A DNA stretch of 64,000 bases, taken from the NCBI RefSeq assembly GCF_008326425.1, contig NZ_AP018929.1, positions 2,432,875 to 2,496,874 on the forward strand. The letters are read 5' to 3'. Each line of letters begins with the position of its first letter. The first letter of the stretch is position 1. The stretch comes from Sulfuracidifex tepidarius. Its GTDB lineage: Archaea; Thermoproteota; Thermoprotei_A; Sulfolobales; Sulfolobaceae. The translations under genes and the position numbers were made by a program. The notes beneath the pieces are model-generated. The model was not told the DNA's origin. It saw only the letters and a list, made by a program, of their open reading frames with translations, and searched no databases. This document shows, piece after piece, positions 9,874 to 18,639 of the stretch.

Positions 9874-10454
9874 ATTTCACCCCTAGTTCTTATTCCATCC
9901 TTCTCATATTGATGTTTCTAGAGGCCCTCGGTCTTCCAGTACCGAGCGAAGTTATAATGCCTCTAGCGGGATACTTCTCCTCACAAGGTCAATACGATCT
10001 TCTAGGTGCTATATTAGTAGGAACAATTGGAGCTACAATAGGCTCTTTTTTAGACTATTTCATAGCCTTATTTTTAGGAGAACCAATTCTCCTCAGATAT
10101 GGGAAATACATTAGGCTAACTCAGGCAAATCTAAATAAAATGTACTTATGGTTTAATAAATATGGTGTTTTCGCTGTATTTTTTGCTAGATTCCTTCCTG
10201 CAGTCAGAGCTCTAATCTCTTACCCTGCAGGACTGGCTAAGATGAACTTTTTGAGGTTTTTCATTGCGACATTCGCAGGCCAGTTCCTATGGAACGGGGT
10301 ACTAGCATACGTAGGATTTCTATTTGGTAGAAACTATTCCACAATAGTATCACAAATTGATCATCTAACCTATATTATAACAATAATACTAATTATAGCG
10401 TTAATAGTTGTTATTATTTTATACAAACATAACTTTTTAAAGTATAAACGATAA
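9870..10454 (+). CDS. DedA-family membrane protein
   Basis: The 194-residue integral membrane protein shows the DedA/SNARE-associated signature: an early EALGLPVPSE segment, the central GATIGSFLDY segment and the FFARFLPAVRALISYPAG motif with functional Arg residues. About five or six hydrophobic segments are visible. The family is linked to lipid carrier recycling and membrane homeostasis. The start overlaps the DtxR-type gene (ATGA). Confidence 0.85.
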   Translation: MNFTPSSYSILLILMFLEALGLPVPSEVIMPLAGYFSSQGQYDLLGAILVGTIGATIGSFLDYFIALFLGEPILLRYGKYIRLTQANLNKMYLWFNKYGVFAVFFARFLPAVRALISYPAGLAKMNFLRFFIATFAGQFLWNGVLAYVGFLFGRNYSTIVSQIDHLTYIITIILIIALIVVIILYKHNFLKYKR

Positions 10455-10463
10455 ATACATCTC

Positions 10464-11360
10464 ATGCTTCCAGATCCATCATTTTCAGTGACTCTTTCTC
10501 CATTACAGCTAGTTCTTTCAGTTATCTCAGGTATTCTAGTAGGGTTCAGTCTTGGACTAATAGGAGGAGGAGGTTCGATACTTGCTATTCCCCTTTTGTT
10601 GTACTTTGTAGGCCTAGCTTCAGAGGCTAAAACTCCAGCTGAGTATAGCTACATTGTTCACTTGGTTCTGGGAACAACTGCGCTAGCTGTAGGTTTAAAT
10701 GCGTATCTGAATGCGTACATGCATTTCAGGAGAGGAAATGTAAGAATAAGACAAGGCATATTCTTCACTATTCCTGGGATATTAGGTGATGTAATAGGAG
10801 CATATTTAAGTCATCTCATGTCAGGGGCTTTCGTACTTTTTCTCTTCAGCTTCCTAATGATAGCAGTTGCGGCGAAGATGTGGAGAACGAAATGCAAATC
10901 GCTTCAAACCACTAAACCTACTATCACAAAAGAAAATGGAAGTGGAGGTCTTTCTTCTTTGATCTCGGGCGTAAACCTACAAAGGGTCATCCCGGCAGGA
11001 CTTGCCGTAGGTTTCGCCTCAGGTTATTTTGGAATAGGGGGAGGATTCCTTGTAGTACCTGGGCTTCTCTTCAGTTCTTCGCTTGATATGCTAAGGGCAG
11101 TGGGTACGTCTTTAATAGCAGTAGGTACTTTCGGAGTTACGGCAGCATCAACTTATGCCTTTTACGGTGATATAAATATCATAGTCAGTTTACTATATCT
11201 TGTTGGTGGCATTGCAGGAGGTTACGCCGGCGCATCTGTAGCATCAAGCATACCAAAAAGCACTCTTAGGAAAATTTTTGCCATAATTATAGTCGTAGTG
11301 GCATTCTATACAATGTATCAAAATATAAACGGATTATATTATCTTTTGCATTTAATTTAA
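10464..11360 (+). CDS. Sulfite exporter TauE/SafE-family permease
   Basis: The 298-residue polytopic protein has two half repeats, each opening with a glycine-rich motif (GLIGGGGSILAIPLL and GYFGIGGGFLVVPGL) that is diagnostic for the TauE/SafE family. About eight membrane segments are visible. Substrates in the family are sulfite, sulfoacetate or other sulfur anions; sulfur export would suit a sulfide oxidiser, but this is inference. It lies 9 bases after dedA and is followed by a T-rich tract (11364-11380). Confidence 0.85.
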   Translation: MLPDPSFSVTLSPLQLVLSVISGILVGFSLGLIGGGGSILAIPLLLYFVGLASEAKTPAEYSYIVHLVLGTTALAVGLNAYLNAYMHFRRGNVRIRQGIFFTIPGILGDVIGAYLSHLMSGAFVLFLFSFLMIAVAAKMWRTKCKSLQTTKPTITKENGSGGLSSLISGVNLQRVIPAGLAVGFASGYFGIGGGFLVVPGLLFSSSLDMLRAVGTSLIAVGTFGVTAASTYAFYGDINIIVSLLYLVGGIAGGYAGASVASSIPKSTLRKIFAIIIVVVAFYTMYQNINGLYYLLHLI

Positions 11361-11497
11361 TATAATTTCTTTTTATTTAGATATCTATAGAACCTATCTT
11401 AGAAAACGAATTATTACTGTGATAATTATTAAAAATATATAATAAATTAATTATTTATGAATAAATCTGTATTTCAAAAATATCTACATATAAATAA

Positions 11498-11785
11498 TCA
11501 CATAGAATCATAATATTGCCTTATCATCAATTCCAGTTTACTTATAAGAGAAGGTAATATTTCTTTTAGAGACTGATAATCCTCTTCTTCAACTGCTTTC
11601 CTCATATCGTCCGACAGTTTTCGTAACTCAGGAAATTTAGAGCACTTCATGATTGTAGTTGCAGATTCCCTTTTAACCCAAGGAAAAACGGTCTTCTGTT
11701 GCCTTTCATCCACGTGGAGTTTCACCTTCTCTAAGGAGGTCTTAATTAGGATGAGATCCTGAAGTTCGAGAAACTTTTTCGACAT
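11498..11785 (-). CDS. Small helical protein of unknown function
   Basis: The 95-residue protein is charged and helical, with Cys47 in IMKCSKFPEL. There is no membrane segment or known motif. Its ATG directly abuts the divergent ATG at 11786, so one of the two starts is likely to be further inside. Confidence 0.55.
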   Translation of the reverse strand: MSKKFLELQDLILIKTSLEKVKLHVDERQQKTVFPWVKRESATTIMKCSKFPELRKLSDDMRKAVEEEDYQSLKEILPSLISKLELMIRQYYDSM

Positions 11786-11824
11786 ATGAATAGTCTTTTT
11801 ACTCGTCAGCTTAGAAAACTATGC

Positions 11825-12286
11825 ATGAAATTAAGGGAGTACTACGCGTACGTCTTTATCGTTGCTACTATAGTAACTCTAATCTTCTTGTCCTTTTTCC
11901 CTCTAGTTCCAGTAGGTGACGAGGAACTAGCAGGAATCTCACCTACCGGAGTTCATTACAACTTATCTCTCCCTGTAGGAATATCTTTCTCAGCTTTCCT
12001 AGCCTTGATGCTTTTCTTTATTTCTATTGTAATTTTCTACGGGAGTAAGTCGTTGTTTTACAATGTTCTGATAGATGCGTCAGCGATCTCTTTCATTTTC
12101 CTCAATTACCTGAACTTCTTCCTCATATATGAAACCTTTAAACCAGAGATACTGGTTCTTCCCTTTTTTGTAGAAATCTCTTTCCACGGAACAAAAAGCT
12201 TAGTCCTGGATCTGGGACAAATAGTTCTAATAGTGTTCCTCTACAGACTTTACAGGAGAGCTAAGCTCAGAGTTAATAATGAGTAA
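11825..12286 (+). CDS. Four-helix membrane protein of unknown function
   Basis: The 153-residue protein has four hydrophobic segments (near residues 10-30, 55-75, 85-108 and 125-145). ATG 11825 is chosen because the upstream ATG 11786 touches the divergent gene's start and adds only a basic 13-residue tail; 11786 cannot be excluded. No family is recognised. It ends about 20 bases before the structured RNA region. Confidence 0.55.
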   Translation: MKLREYYAYVFIVATIVTLIFLSFFPLVPVGDEELAGISPTGVHYNLSLPVGISFSAFLALMLFFISIVIFYGSKSLFYNVLIDASAISFIFLNYLNFFLIYETFKPEILVLPFFVEISFHGTKSLVLDLGQIVLIVFLYRLYRRAKLRVNNE

Positions 12287-12305
12287 AATTAATGCTATTT
12301 AATAA

Positions 12306-12376
12306 CCCCGCCTATCCATCACCTCCAGAGTCGCGGTGTCCGTGCCTAAGAAGGAGGTCAGCAAGGCGGGGCACAG
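12306..12376 (+). ncRNA. Candidate H/ACA-like guide RNA (pseudouridylation guide)
   Basis: This GC-rich stretch contrasts with the AT-rich surroundings. It folds as a lower stem CCCCGCC (12306-12312) with GGCGGGG (12365-12371), an internal pocket (12313-12320 and 12359-12364), an upper stem ACCTCC (12321-12326) with GGAGGT (12353-12358), an asymmetric purine-rich loop resembling a kink-turn, and an apical stem CGCGG/CCGTG with a 3-base loop. An ACA triplet follows at 12373-12375, exactly 14 bases after the upper stem, the spacing rule for archaeal H/ACA guides. The predicted target would read UUGCUG-UN-GAUGGAUA. Target and expression are untested. Confidence 0.55.
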
Positions 12377-12377
12377 T

Positions 12378-12431
12378 TGGTGATGACGCCGACATAGGTT
12401 GATCAGTGATGACGGGTCGATTACCTGAAAC
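12378..12431 (+). ncRNA. C/D-box sRNA (2'-O-methylation guide)
   Basis: Boxes are in textbook archaeal order: C box GTGATGA (12380-12386), 12-base guide (12387-12398), D' box TTGA (12399-12402), 3-base spacer, C' box GTGATGA (12406-12412), 12-base guide (12413-12424) and D box CTGA (12425-12428). Both guides are exactly 12 bases. By the D+5 rule the predicted targets are CCUAUGUCGGCG (modified at the fifth base, U) and GUAAUCGACCCG (modified at the fifth base, U). It lies directly after the H/ACA-like hairpin and 33 bases before the UDG gene. Confidence 0.8.
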
Positions 12432-12461
12432 TTAAAATTCCTTTATGTACTGTGAAAAAGG

Positions 12462-13091
12462 ATGAGCTCGTTAAGTGATCTAGAGATCGAAATAAGGGCA
12501 TGCAAGAAATGTAAGTTGTTTGAGGCTAGGAAAAATGCAGTACCAGGAGAGGGAAATCCTCACGCTAAGCTGATGTTCATAGGTGAAGCCCCTGGCTTGA
12601 ATGAAGATATCCAAGGTAGACCTTTCGTAGGAGCAGCGGGAAAACTTCTAGACAAGATGATCCATGACGTGCTTGGACTAGAACGTAAGGATGTCTTCAT
12701 CACTAACGTAGTTAAATGCAGACCGCCTAACAACAGGGATCCCATGCCTGAGGAGATTAGCGCGTGTTCTCCATATCTTGTTTCACAGATACGTCTGATA
12801 AACCCACAACTCATAGTCACCCTAGGTAGACATTCAACGGGTTTCCTTTTCACATACTCAGGTGTAGATTTCCCCGGTATTACAAAAGTGAGAGGAAAAC
12901 CTCATACACTTAGAATAGGTAGGCTAGAGATCAAGGTGTTTCCTACCTACCATCCAGCAGCAGCACTTTACAATCCTAACCTGCGAGAGACCATAAGAGA
13001 CGACTTCGTGAGAATAAGATCCGAGATAAACTCAAATTCATACACTATAGATCAATTCTTCGATCCCGATGGATCTTCAAATAAAAGGTAA
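12462..13091 (+). CDS. udg: Uracil-DNA glycosylase, family 4 (iron-sulfur)
   Basis: The 209-residue enzyme removes uracil from DNA to counter heat-driven cytosine deamination. Family 4 features are visible: 4Fe-4S ligands Cys14 and Cys17 (CKKC) plus two further Cys near residues 86 (VVKCRPP) and 102 (ISACSP), active-site motif 1 GEAPG and motif 2 YHPAA. The length is typical. The 3' end overlaps the SDR gene by 23 bases. Confidence 0.92.
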   Translation: MSSLSDLEIEIRACKKCKLFEARKNAVPGEGNPHAKLMFIGEAPGLNEDIQGRPFVGAAGKLLDKMIHDVLGLERKDVFITNVVKCRPPNNRDPMPEEISACSPYLVSQIRLINPQLIVTLGRHSTGFLFTYSGVDFPGITKVRGKPHTLRIGRLEIKVFPTYHPAAALYNPNLRETIRDDFVRIRSEINSNSYTIDQFFDPDGSSNKR

Positions 13092-13848
13092 GAAAGTCCT
13101 AGTTACCGCATCGAGTAAAGGAATAGGCTTTGCAATAGCTAAAGCATTCCTCCTAGAAGGAGCCGAGGTCTCAATCTCGTCACATTCTAGAGAGAGGTTG
13201 GAGAAGGCTGAGTCCGAGCTATCAAGGCTCGGGAAAGTTCACTCCTTTCTTGCAGATCTGAGGAACATAGATGACGTGAAATCTCTAATCAAACAGGCTT
13301 ACGAAGAGATGAGCGGAATAGACGTTTTCTGCTATGTCACCGGCTCTCCTAAGCCGGGGAACGTTCTCACGCTCTCGGATGAGGACTGGAAGGAAGCATT
13401 TAACCTTCTTCTCCTCAACGCTGTCGTGGCAGTGAGGGAAGTCTCAAAACTCATGAGCAGAGGAGGAAGGATAATACTCTCTACGTCCATGACCCTGAGG
13501 GAACCTCTCCCAAACCTTGACCTATCTAACGTAGTCAGGCTATCGCTGGCAGGTCTAGTTAAGACCGCTTCTAACGAGCTCGCAGAAAAGGATATCCTAG
13601 TTAATGCAGTACTACCGGGCTGGACTATGACTGAAAGGGTTTCACAACTCGTTAAAGACAGAGCCTCAAGGGAATCTAAAACCGAGGAAGAAGTCCTCAA
13701 GGATATAACGTCGGTAATACCTTTAAGGAGAATCGGAAGCCCCGAAGAGATAGCTAATGTATTCTTGTTCCTAGCCTCTTCTCTCTCAACTTACATTACG
13801 GGACAACTGATAACTGTAGATGGAGGATTTGTTAGAGGAATCTTTTAA
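13069..13848 (+). CDS. Short-chain dehydrogenase/reductase-like protein lacking the catalytic Tyr-Lys pair
   Basis: The 259-residue protein has a classic SDR Rossmann fold: TASSKGIG for the cofactor loop (residues ~11-18), a DLRN segment, and the C-terminal INGLVDGG-like end (ITVDGGF). The catalytic YxxxK position instead reads SNVVR, so both Tyr and Lys are replaced, while the conserved Ser region (STSM) remains. It may bind NAD(P) without normal dehydrogenase chemistry or use another mechanism. The start overlaps the UDG gene. Fold call is firm, activity uncertain. Confidence 0.8.
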   Translation: MDLQIKGKKVLVTASSKGIGFAIAKAFLLEGAEVSISSHSRERLEKAESELSRLGKVHSFLADLRNIDDVKSLIKQAYEEMSGIDVFCYVTGSPKPGNVLTLSDEDWKEAFNLLLLNAVVAVREVSKLMSRGGRIILSTSMTLREPLPNLDLSNVVRLSLAGLVKTASNELAEKDILVNAVLPGWTMTERVSQLVKDRASRESKTEEEVLKDITSVIPLRRIGSPEEIANVFLFLASSLSTYITGQLITVDGGFVRGIF

Positions 13849-13872
13849 AGGCATAGGGCAGATAATACCGCG

Positions 13873-13894
13873 TTTTTCTCTATCTAGAGAAAAA
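13873..13894. repeat. Perfect 10-bp palindrome after the SDR gene
   Basis: TTTTTCTCTA and TAGAGAAAAA are exact reverse complements separated by two bases. Read on either strand the arm ends in a T run, so it could act as a bidirectional terminator or as a regulator site before the downstream ATPase gene. Confidence 0.45.
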
Positions 13895-13955
13895 ACATAG
13901 AATAAAGTACTCAAGGAATATAACTCCATTTCCACAGTATTACTTGTGATGTACA

Positions 13956-15443
13956 GTGAAGATTACCGACTTACACATACAGAACTTTAAAAGCATATCA
14001 GAAATAGAATTAAACGATATAGGAGGATTCAACGTAGTTGTAGGATACAACGGATATGGAAAGACTAACTTTCTCACTGCAGTCTATCTCTTCCTGAGAA
14101 ATCTGTCCTCAGGAATTGAGAAGAAATCTATCGAAGATAGGAACAACGAGCTTCTTCTCCTCTGGAAAGGCTATGATACATCGTCGGAAATGAAACTAGG
14201 AGGAAGAGTAGAGTTCACTTCAGAAGAAGCAAACAAAATACTAGGAAAGAACGCTCCGATAATCCTTGAAGTGGAGAACGAAGTGAAGTATAGTGGAGGA
14301 TATGCTGAATGGACCGTGAACAGACTCGTGATTAACGGCTCTCCCCCAGGGAAAGATGACTTACAGATAGTTAAGAAGATATCAGATTACGCTTCTCAAC
14401 ACGTGGAATACGTTCCAATATTCGATCAAACGTATTTCGATGAGACTATGAAGAGAATGATGGACATGAACAGCTCTCCTATAAACCTAAGGAGGTACTG
14501 GTACGACTTCGTCAACTTAGTGAGTAAAACTATACCGGAAATAAAGGGAATGGAGTTCTGGGAAGGAAGGAAGTTAGTCCTTAACGTATACGACATGCCC
14601 ATATACATAGACTGGGCTGCAAGCGGATTTCAGAGAGTCCTTCTGATGCTCTTCATTATCTGGCTCAGCGGAAACAAAATTCTCCTCGTAGAGGAACCCG
14701 AGATAAACATGCACCCCACTCTTCAATCTAAGATAGTCAAACTAATGAAAAGCTGGACTGATTCTGGAGTTCTACAAGCTTTCGTCACCACTCACTCTCC
14801 TTACATAGTTTCCTCTACAGTTGATTCATATGTAGTGCTAAGAAGGAATCAGGGTAGTTCAACTGCTGTTTTGGTGAAACCAAGGGAAGGGCTTAAGAAC
14901 GTACTCAGCATTTTAAAGGCCAACCTAAGCGATATAGTTTTCAATAGAATAATAATTTTGACTGATAGTAACGCAGAACCAGTGGTAGTGAGCAATTGGC
15001 TGAGAAGGTTAAATATAATTCCAGAGGACAGTGGAGTGCAGATCTTTAAGGTAGCATCTAATTTAGAACTAGACAACTGGCTAAAATTAAGGAAAATGCT
15101 TAAACTTGATATGATATTTCTAGGCATGTGTGATAGTATAGACGTCAGCTTGAGAGATTACTGTGTTCCAATGTCAAGGGAAGTTGAGAGTTATTACAAC
15201 AAGCAGGTTTTACTTAACGTGTTGAAGAACGTTGGAATATCTCCTGATGACAAGGAATTAAAGGATCTAGGGAAAGAGGAGAACTTGAAGTGGCTCTACA
15301 ACTTGATGAAGAAGAGAGGAATTGATTATAACCAGTTGAGGATGTCCATAGGAGAAATGATAAGTCAAGTGGACACTGTGGAGATACCGAAAGAGATTGA
15401 GATTCTTGCAAATAAGATTAAATCCATCCAAGCCGTAAACTAG
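13956..15443 (+). CDS. RecF/OLD-like AAA ATPase
   Basis: The 495-residue protein opens with the SMC/RecF N-terminus (IQNFKSI) and Walker A GYNGYGKTN near residue 32. A Walker B segment LLVEEPEINMHP and the H-loop TTHSPY follow near residues 245-275. The C-terminal ~170 residues occupy the place of the TOPRIM nuclease domain of OLD-family proteins, but the acidic TOPRIM motifs are weak (IILTDSNAEP). The start is GTG 13956; no in-frame ATG precedes the motif. The role could be DNA repair or defence; context (UDG, membrane protein) does not decide. Confidence 0.75.
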   Translation: MKITDLHIQNFKSISEIELNDIGGFNVVVGYNGYGKTNFLTAVYLFLRNLSSGIEKKSIEDRNNELLLLWKGYDTSSEMKLGGRVEFTSEEANKILGKNAPIILEVENEVKYSGGYAEWTVNRLVINGSPPGKDDLQIVKKISDYASQHVEYVPIFDQTYFDETMKRMMDMNSSPINLRRYWYDFVNLVSKTIPEIKGMEFWEGRKLVLNVYDMPIYIDWAASGFQRVLLMLFIIWLSGNKILLVEEPEINMHPTLQSKIVKLMKSWTDSGVLQAFVTTHSPYIVSSTVDSYVVLRRNQGSSTAVLVKPREGLKNVLSILKANLSDIVFNRIIILTDSNAEPVVVSNWLRRLNIIPEDSGVQIFKVASNLELDNWLKLRKMLKLDMIFLGMCDSIDVSLRDYCVPMSREVESYYNKQVLLNVLKNVGISPDDKELKDLGKEENLKWLYNLMKKRGIDYNQLRMSIGEMISQVDTVEIPKEIEILANKIKSIQAVN

Positions 15444-15447
15444 TAAC

Positions 15448-15741
15448 ATGGAAAGCCTTGTTGAAGCTGGGACTGTTCTCATACTAATTGGCTTCTTCAT
15501 TGTCTTTATAGGAATGTTTTACGAGTTCTTCAAGGGAGTTAAGAAATCTACTACAAGGGAGAATAGTGAAAGAGAGGAAGAGGAACAGGAGAGAAAAAGT
15601 GAGTTCGGAGGTGTCATATTCATAGGTCCAATACCGATAGTCTTTGGGTCTTCTAAAAGAATATCAAAATGGATGATAGTTGCTGCCATTATAATTACTG
15701 CAATCCTAGTGTCGCTCTACATAATACCCTTCATCATTTAA
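15448..15741 (+). CDS. DUF131 / TIGR00304-type membrane protein
   Basis: The 97-residue protein has an N-terminal and a C-terminal membrane helix joined by a very acidic and basic linker (EREEEEQERK), then the signature GGVIFIGPIPIVFGS before the second helix. That signature marks a small archaeal membrane family of unknown function. The start is 4 bases after the ATPase stop. Confidence 0.8.
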   Translation: MESLVEAGTVLILIGFFIVFIGMFYEFFKGVKKSTTRENSEREEEEQERKSEFGGVIFIGPIPIVFGSSKRISKWMIVAAIIITAILVSLYIIPFII

Positions 15742-15859
15742 AAGGAAACTAACAAATTGCATATAGACGGCTTTTAAGAACTTTTGCTTTGATAAACGGA
15801 AACTTTCACGTCGCTTAGTAGAACCTTGGGATTATTCTACAACTTTTCATCAATGATAA

Positions 15860-15895
15860 GATTTTTAAAAAAGGGGGAAAAAGGAAAAGAAATTT
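15860..15895 (-). terminator. U-rich terminator of the glutamate dehydrogenase gene
   Basis: On the minus strand, downstream of the gdhA stop, the sequence is a pyrimidine tract with several runs of five or six T (for example around 15866-15890). It resembles the tract after the DUF1641 gene in composition. Confidence 0.45.
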
Positions 15896-15932
15896 AACTA
15901 AATTCTGCAATGTCCATCAATTTAAAGGAACT

Positions 15933-17201
15933 CTACATCATACCCCTGAGTTTTGATGCCTTGACTACTCTGTCTATAGATATAGCCATCGCAGAGGTTC
16001 TCAAATCATAGTCAGAGAATCTTCTTTCATGCTCACTATACATAGAGGAGAAAGCTCTTTCCATTCTGCTTATAATTAGCTTCTTGGCTTCTTCATCCTC
16101 TACTATTTCACCCATCTTATTGTTAGCCCATTCCACGTAACTTCCAACCACACCTCCTGAGTTAGCTAATATATCAGGGACAACGATCACGTTCATCTTC
16201 CTTAATATTTCGTCTGCATCGGCAGTAAGTGGACCGTTAGCCCCCTCTACTATCATCCTCGCTTTGATATGGGACGCGTTGGCTTTGTTCACGACGTTCT
16301 CTATAGCAGCTGGTATCAAAATATCGCAGTCCGAAGTTAGAAGTTGCTCATTTGTAACCTTCTTTCCCTCATATGATGACACTGTTTCCCCACTTCTCTT
16401 CATTTCCATTAGTTTATCAGCATCTATTCCCTCTTCGTTTATTACTCCTCCTTTCGAATCACTTACTCCTATTATTTTCCCTCCCATTTCCTTAATGAAT
16501 TTGGCTGCGAAATATCCCACATTTCCGAATCCTTGAATGATCACTCTCTTACCTTCTATCCCGTCCATGAACTTCTCAGCTGCTGACTTAGTAATAACGG
16601 AAAGCCCTAGTCCTGTGCTATATTCCCTTACACTAAGTCCTCCTATCTCAACCGGCTTCCCTGTAAAAGATGCGAAGTCCACTTTTCCACTTACCTTAAC
16701 ATATTCGTCCAGAAACCAGGCCATTATTTGTGGATCTGTATTAAGATCTGGAGCTGGTATATCAATATCACTACCAATGTAGTTATATATTGCCTTAACG
16801 TATCCCCTAGAAAGTCTTTCTAACTCGTCCTTTTGAAGGCTCTTGGGGTCAACTCTAATTCCACCCTTTCCTCCTCCATATGGAAGACCTAGAAGGGAGT
16901 TCTTCCACGTCATCATCATGGAAAGTGCCATCACCTCAGTTTGAGTCACATTAGGTGAGAATCTAACCCCTCCCTTGTATGGGCCTAAAGCGCTGTTGTG
17001 CTGAGATCTCCAGCCAGTGAACGTCTTAACAGTTCCATCGTTACCCTTAATGTTTATCTTAACTTGGATTACCCTTTCAGGTTGTGAGAGCGAATCAACA
17101 ACGTCCTTATCTAAGGAAAGTATTTGGGCTACCCTCTCTAGCTTCTTGACTTGCTGGGTATACAGATCTGAGGATACTATATCTGAATAAACTGTGCTCA
17201 T
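15933..17201 (-). CDS. gdhA: Glutamate dehydrogenase
   Basis: The 422-residue enzyme catalyses reversible oxidative deamination of glutamate, linking nitrogen and the TCA cycle. It shows the substrate-site segment [11 protein letters not shown], the DLNTDPQIM segment, and the cofactor Rossmann motif GFGNVG. The length fits hexameric archaeal GDH. The frame stays open to a TTG at 17222, but ATG 17201 is preferred: a TATA-like TTTTAATA sits about 27 bases upstream and the family N-terminus begins near there. A T-rich terminator follows. Confidence 0.93.
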   Translation of the reverse strand: MSTVYSDIVSSDLYTQQVKKLERVAQILSLDKDVVDSLSQPERVIQVKINIKGNDGTVKTFTGWRSQHNSALGPYKGGVRFSPNVTQTEVMALSMMMTWKNSLLGLPYGGGKGGIRVDPKSLQKDELERLSRGYVKAIYNYIGSDIDIPAPDLNTDPQIMAWFLDEYVKVSGKVDFASFTGKPVEIGGLSVREYSTGLGLSVITKSAAEKFMDGIEGKRVIIQGFGNVGYFAAKFIKEMGGKIIGVSDSKGGVINEEGIDADKLMEMKRSGETVSSYEGKKVTNEQLLTSDCDILIPAAIENVVNKANASHIKARMIVEGANGPLTADADEILRKMNVIVVPDILANSGGVVGSYVEWANNKMGEIVEDEEAKKLIISRMERAFSSMYSEHERRFSDYDLRTSAMAISIDRVVKASKLRGMM

Positions 17202-17266
17202 AAAAGACAGATCTTCTTTCAAATATTAAAACTCCTTTATCTACTTACTTTAAAAAATATCATATC

Positions 17267-18598
17267 TTACCCGAATCTCCTGTGAAGAAGCAAAAGGATT
17301 GCAACAATTACAAGAGTGACGATAACAGCAATTATCATGGAGTCGTATGAATTTACCGGCTTATACGGCAAGTTAGTATCGCTCAAGCTATGATACGGAA
17401 AACTGACGCTAGGAGGAATATAATTATTACCTATGAATGATATCTCACCTTCGGTTATTGGAGTTCCTGTAGACACACTGACTTCCTTGAGCTTCAACAG
17501 AAGTCCATCCTTTCCTAAATACAGATACTGGATTAGAGTACCAGCGGAAGAAACGTTCTTGTACAAGTAAGAAGTGAAAGTACCAGCAGGTGTTGTTACC
17601 TTAGTTTGGTTCACAAACATGAAGTTCTCCCCGTTAAATGTTATGTTCTTGTTTCCAACTTGAGGAGAGAACGTGGTGAAGGTCTCATTGAGCTCATTCA
17701 AGCTTAGATAATTATATACAGAGACTCCGTCAATGGATCTAGAAGCTACTACAGACTCATTTGGTAATGTCCTTAGCTCAAACTCGTTAAGCGCGATTAC
17801 TCCATTAGAGAAGACTAAAGGATAGAACACCTCTATCTCTGAGGTGGGAAGTAGGGTAGCAGCTGTTGGATTGAACTCATATATTGAGTACTGATATGTA
17901 GAGTTTATATCACTTTGATTCAGGTTGGGTATTAAATTAGCTAAGCTTAACGTAAAGGTGTTAAAGCTTTTCAGTGACATATTGAAAGTGGAGTTATCCA
18001 AATAATAAATTACTCCGTTACTTAAAACTGTCATATTGTAGTTCCCTGCGCTATCAATTACCTTGAAATCATAGGCAGTTTCTTGATTTCCATTCAGATT
18101 AACCGTGACCTGCTTTAAGAATTCAAATACAAGAGAGGAACTTGGAGAAGAGATTCCGTAAGTTAAGTTAGCCAGATAATTCGGTAAGACGAATGGGTAC
18201 TCAAGGGTAAAGGGGTCGAGTTCAGGATTGATGGTGAAGTTGCCCTTGTAGAATGAAATGTTCTGGGTCGTGTAGTTTCCCGATATTTTAACGGTGAGGT
18301 TTCCGTAGGAGTTATATTTTATAACAGAGTAATTTACAAGATATGTAGCATTTATTTTTTTAGTAGCCATAGTGGAACTTGTTGTGTTACTTTTAGTAGA
18401 ATTAGATGTTTGTTTAGTTACCCCTGTTACTGTGGCGTTAATCTGCTTAACTAAATAACTCATGGAAGAAGGTAAAGTAAGGGAACTATCTACTTTACCT
18501 ACATCAGGAGGCTGATAAGAACTAACTAAAGCTAATGAAGGCAAAGCTACCTCGCCAACCAATAGTAATGTGATAAGAGCTAAGAGTAAACCTTTCAT
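17267..18598 (-). CDS. Cell-surface glycoprotein, type I membrane anchored
   Basis: The 443-residue protein has a Sec-type signal peptide (residues 1-25, hydrophobic core LLLALITLLLVG), a large Ser/Thr/Asn-rich ectodomain with more than a dozen N-x-S/T sequons, and a C-terminal membrane helix (about residues 418-437) followed by a short basic tail. This is the layout of S-layer-associated or sensor/adhesin-like Sulfolobales surface proteins. No enzyme motif is visible. Its ATG lies 41 bases from the divergent Nudix gene. Confidence 0.65.
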   Translation of the reverse strand: MKGLLLALITLLLVGEVALPSLALVSSYQPPDVGKVDSSLTLPSSMSYLVKQINATVTGVTKQTSNSTKSNTTSSTMATKKINATYLVNYSVIKYNSYGNLTVKISGNYTTQNISFYKGNFTINPELDPFTLEYPFVLPNYLANLTYGISSPSSSLVFEFLKQVTVNLNGNQETAYDFKVIDSAGNYNMTVLSNGVIYYLDNSTFNMSLKSFNTFTLSLANLIPNLNQSDINSTYQYSIYEFNPTAATLLPTSEIEVFYPLVFSNGVIALNEFELRTLPNESVVASRSIDGVSVYNYLSLNELNETFTTFSPQVGNKNITFNGENFMFVNQTKVTTPAGTFTSYLYKNVSSAGTLIQYLYLGKDGLLLKLKEVSVSTGTPITEGEISFIGNNYIPPSVSFPYHSLSDTNLPYKPVNSYDSMIIAVIVTLVIVAILLLLHRRFG

Positions 18599-18639
18599 CA
18601 GTGGAAACCGTAAGGTACAAAATATTAATTTTTATCCAT

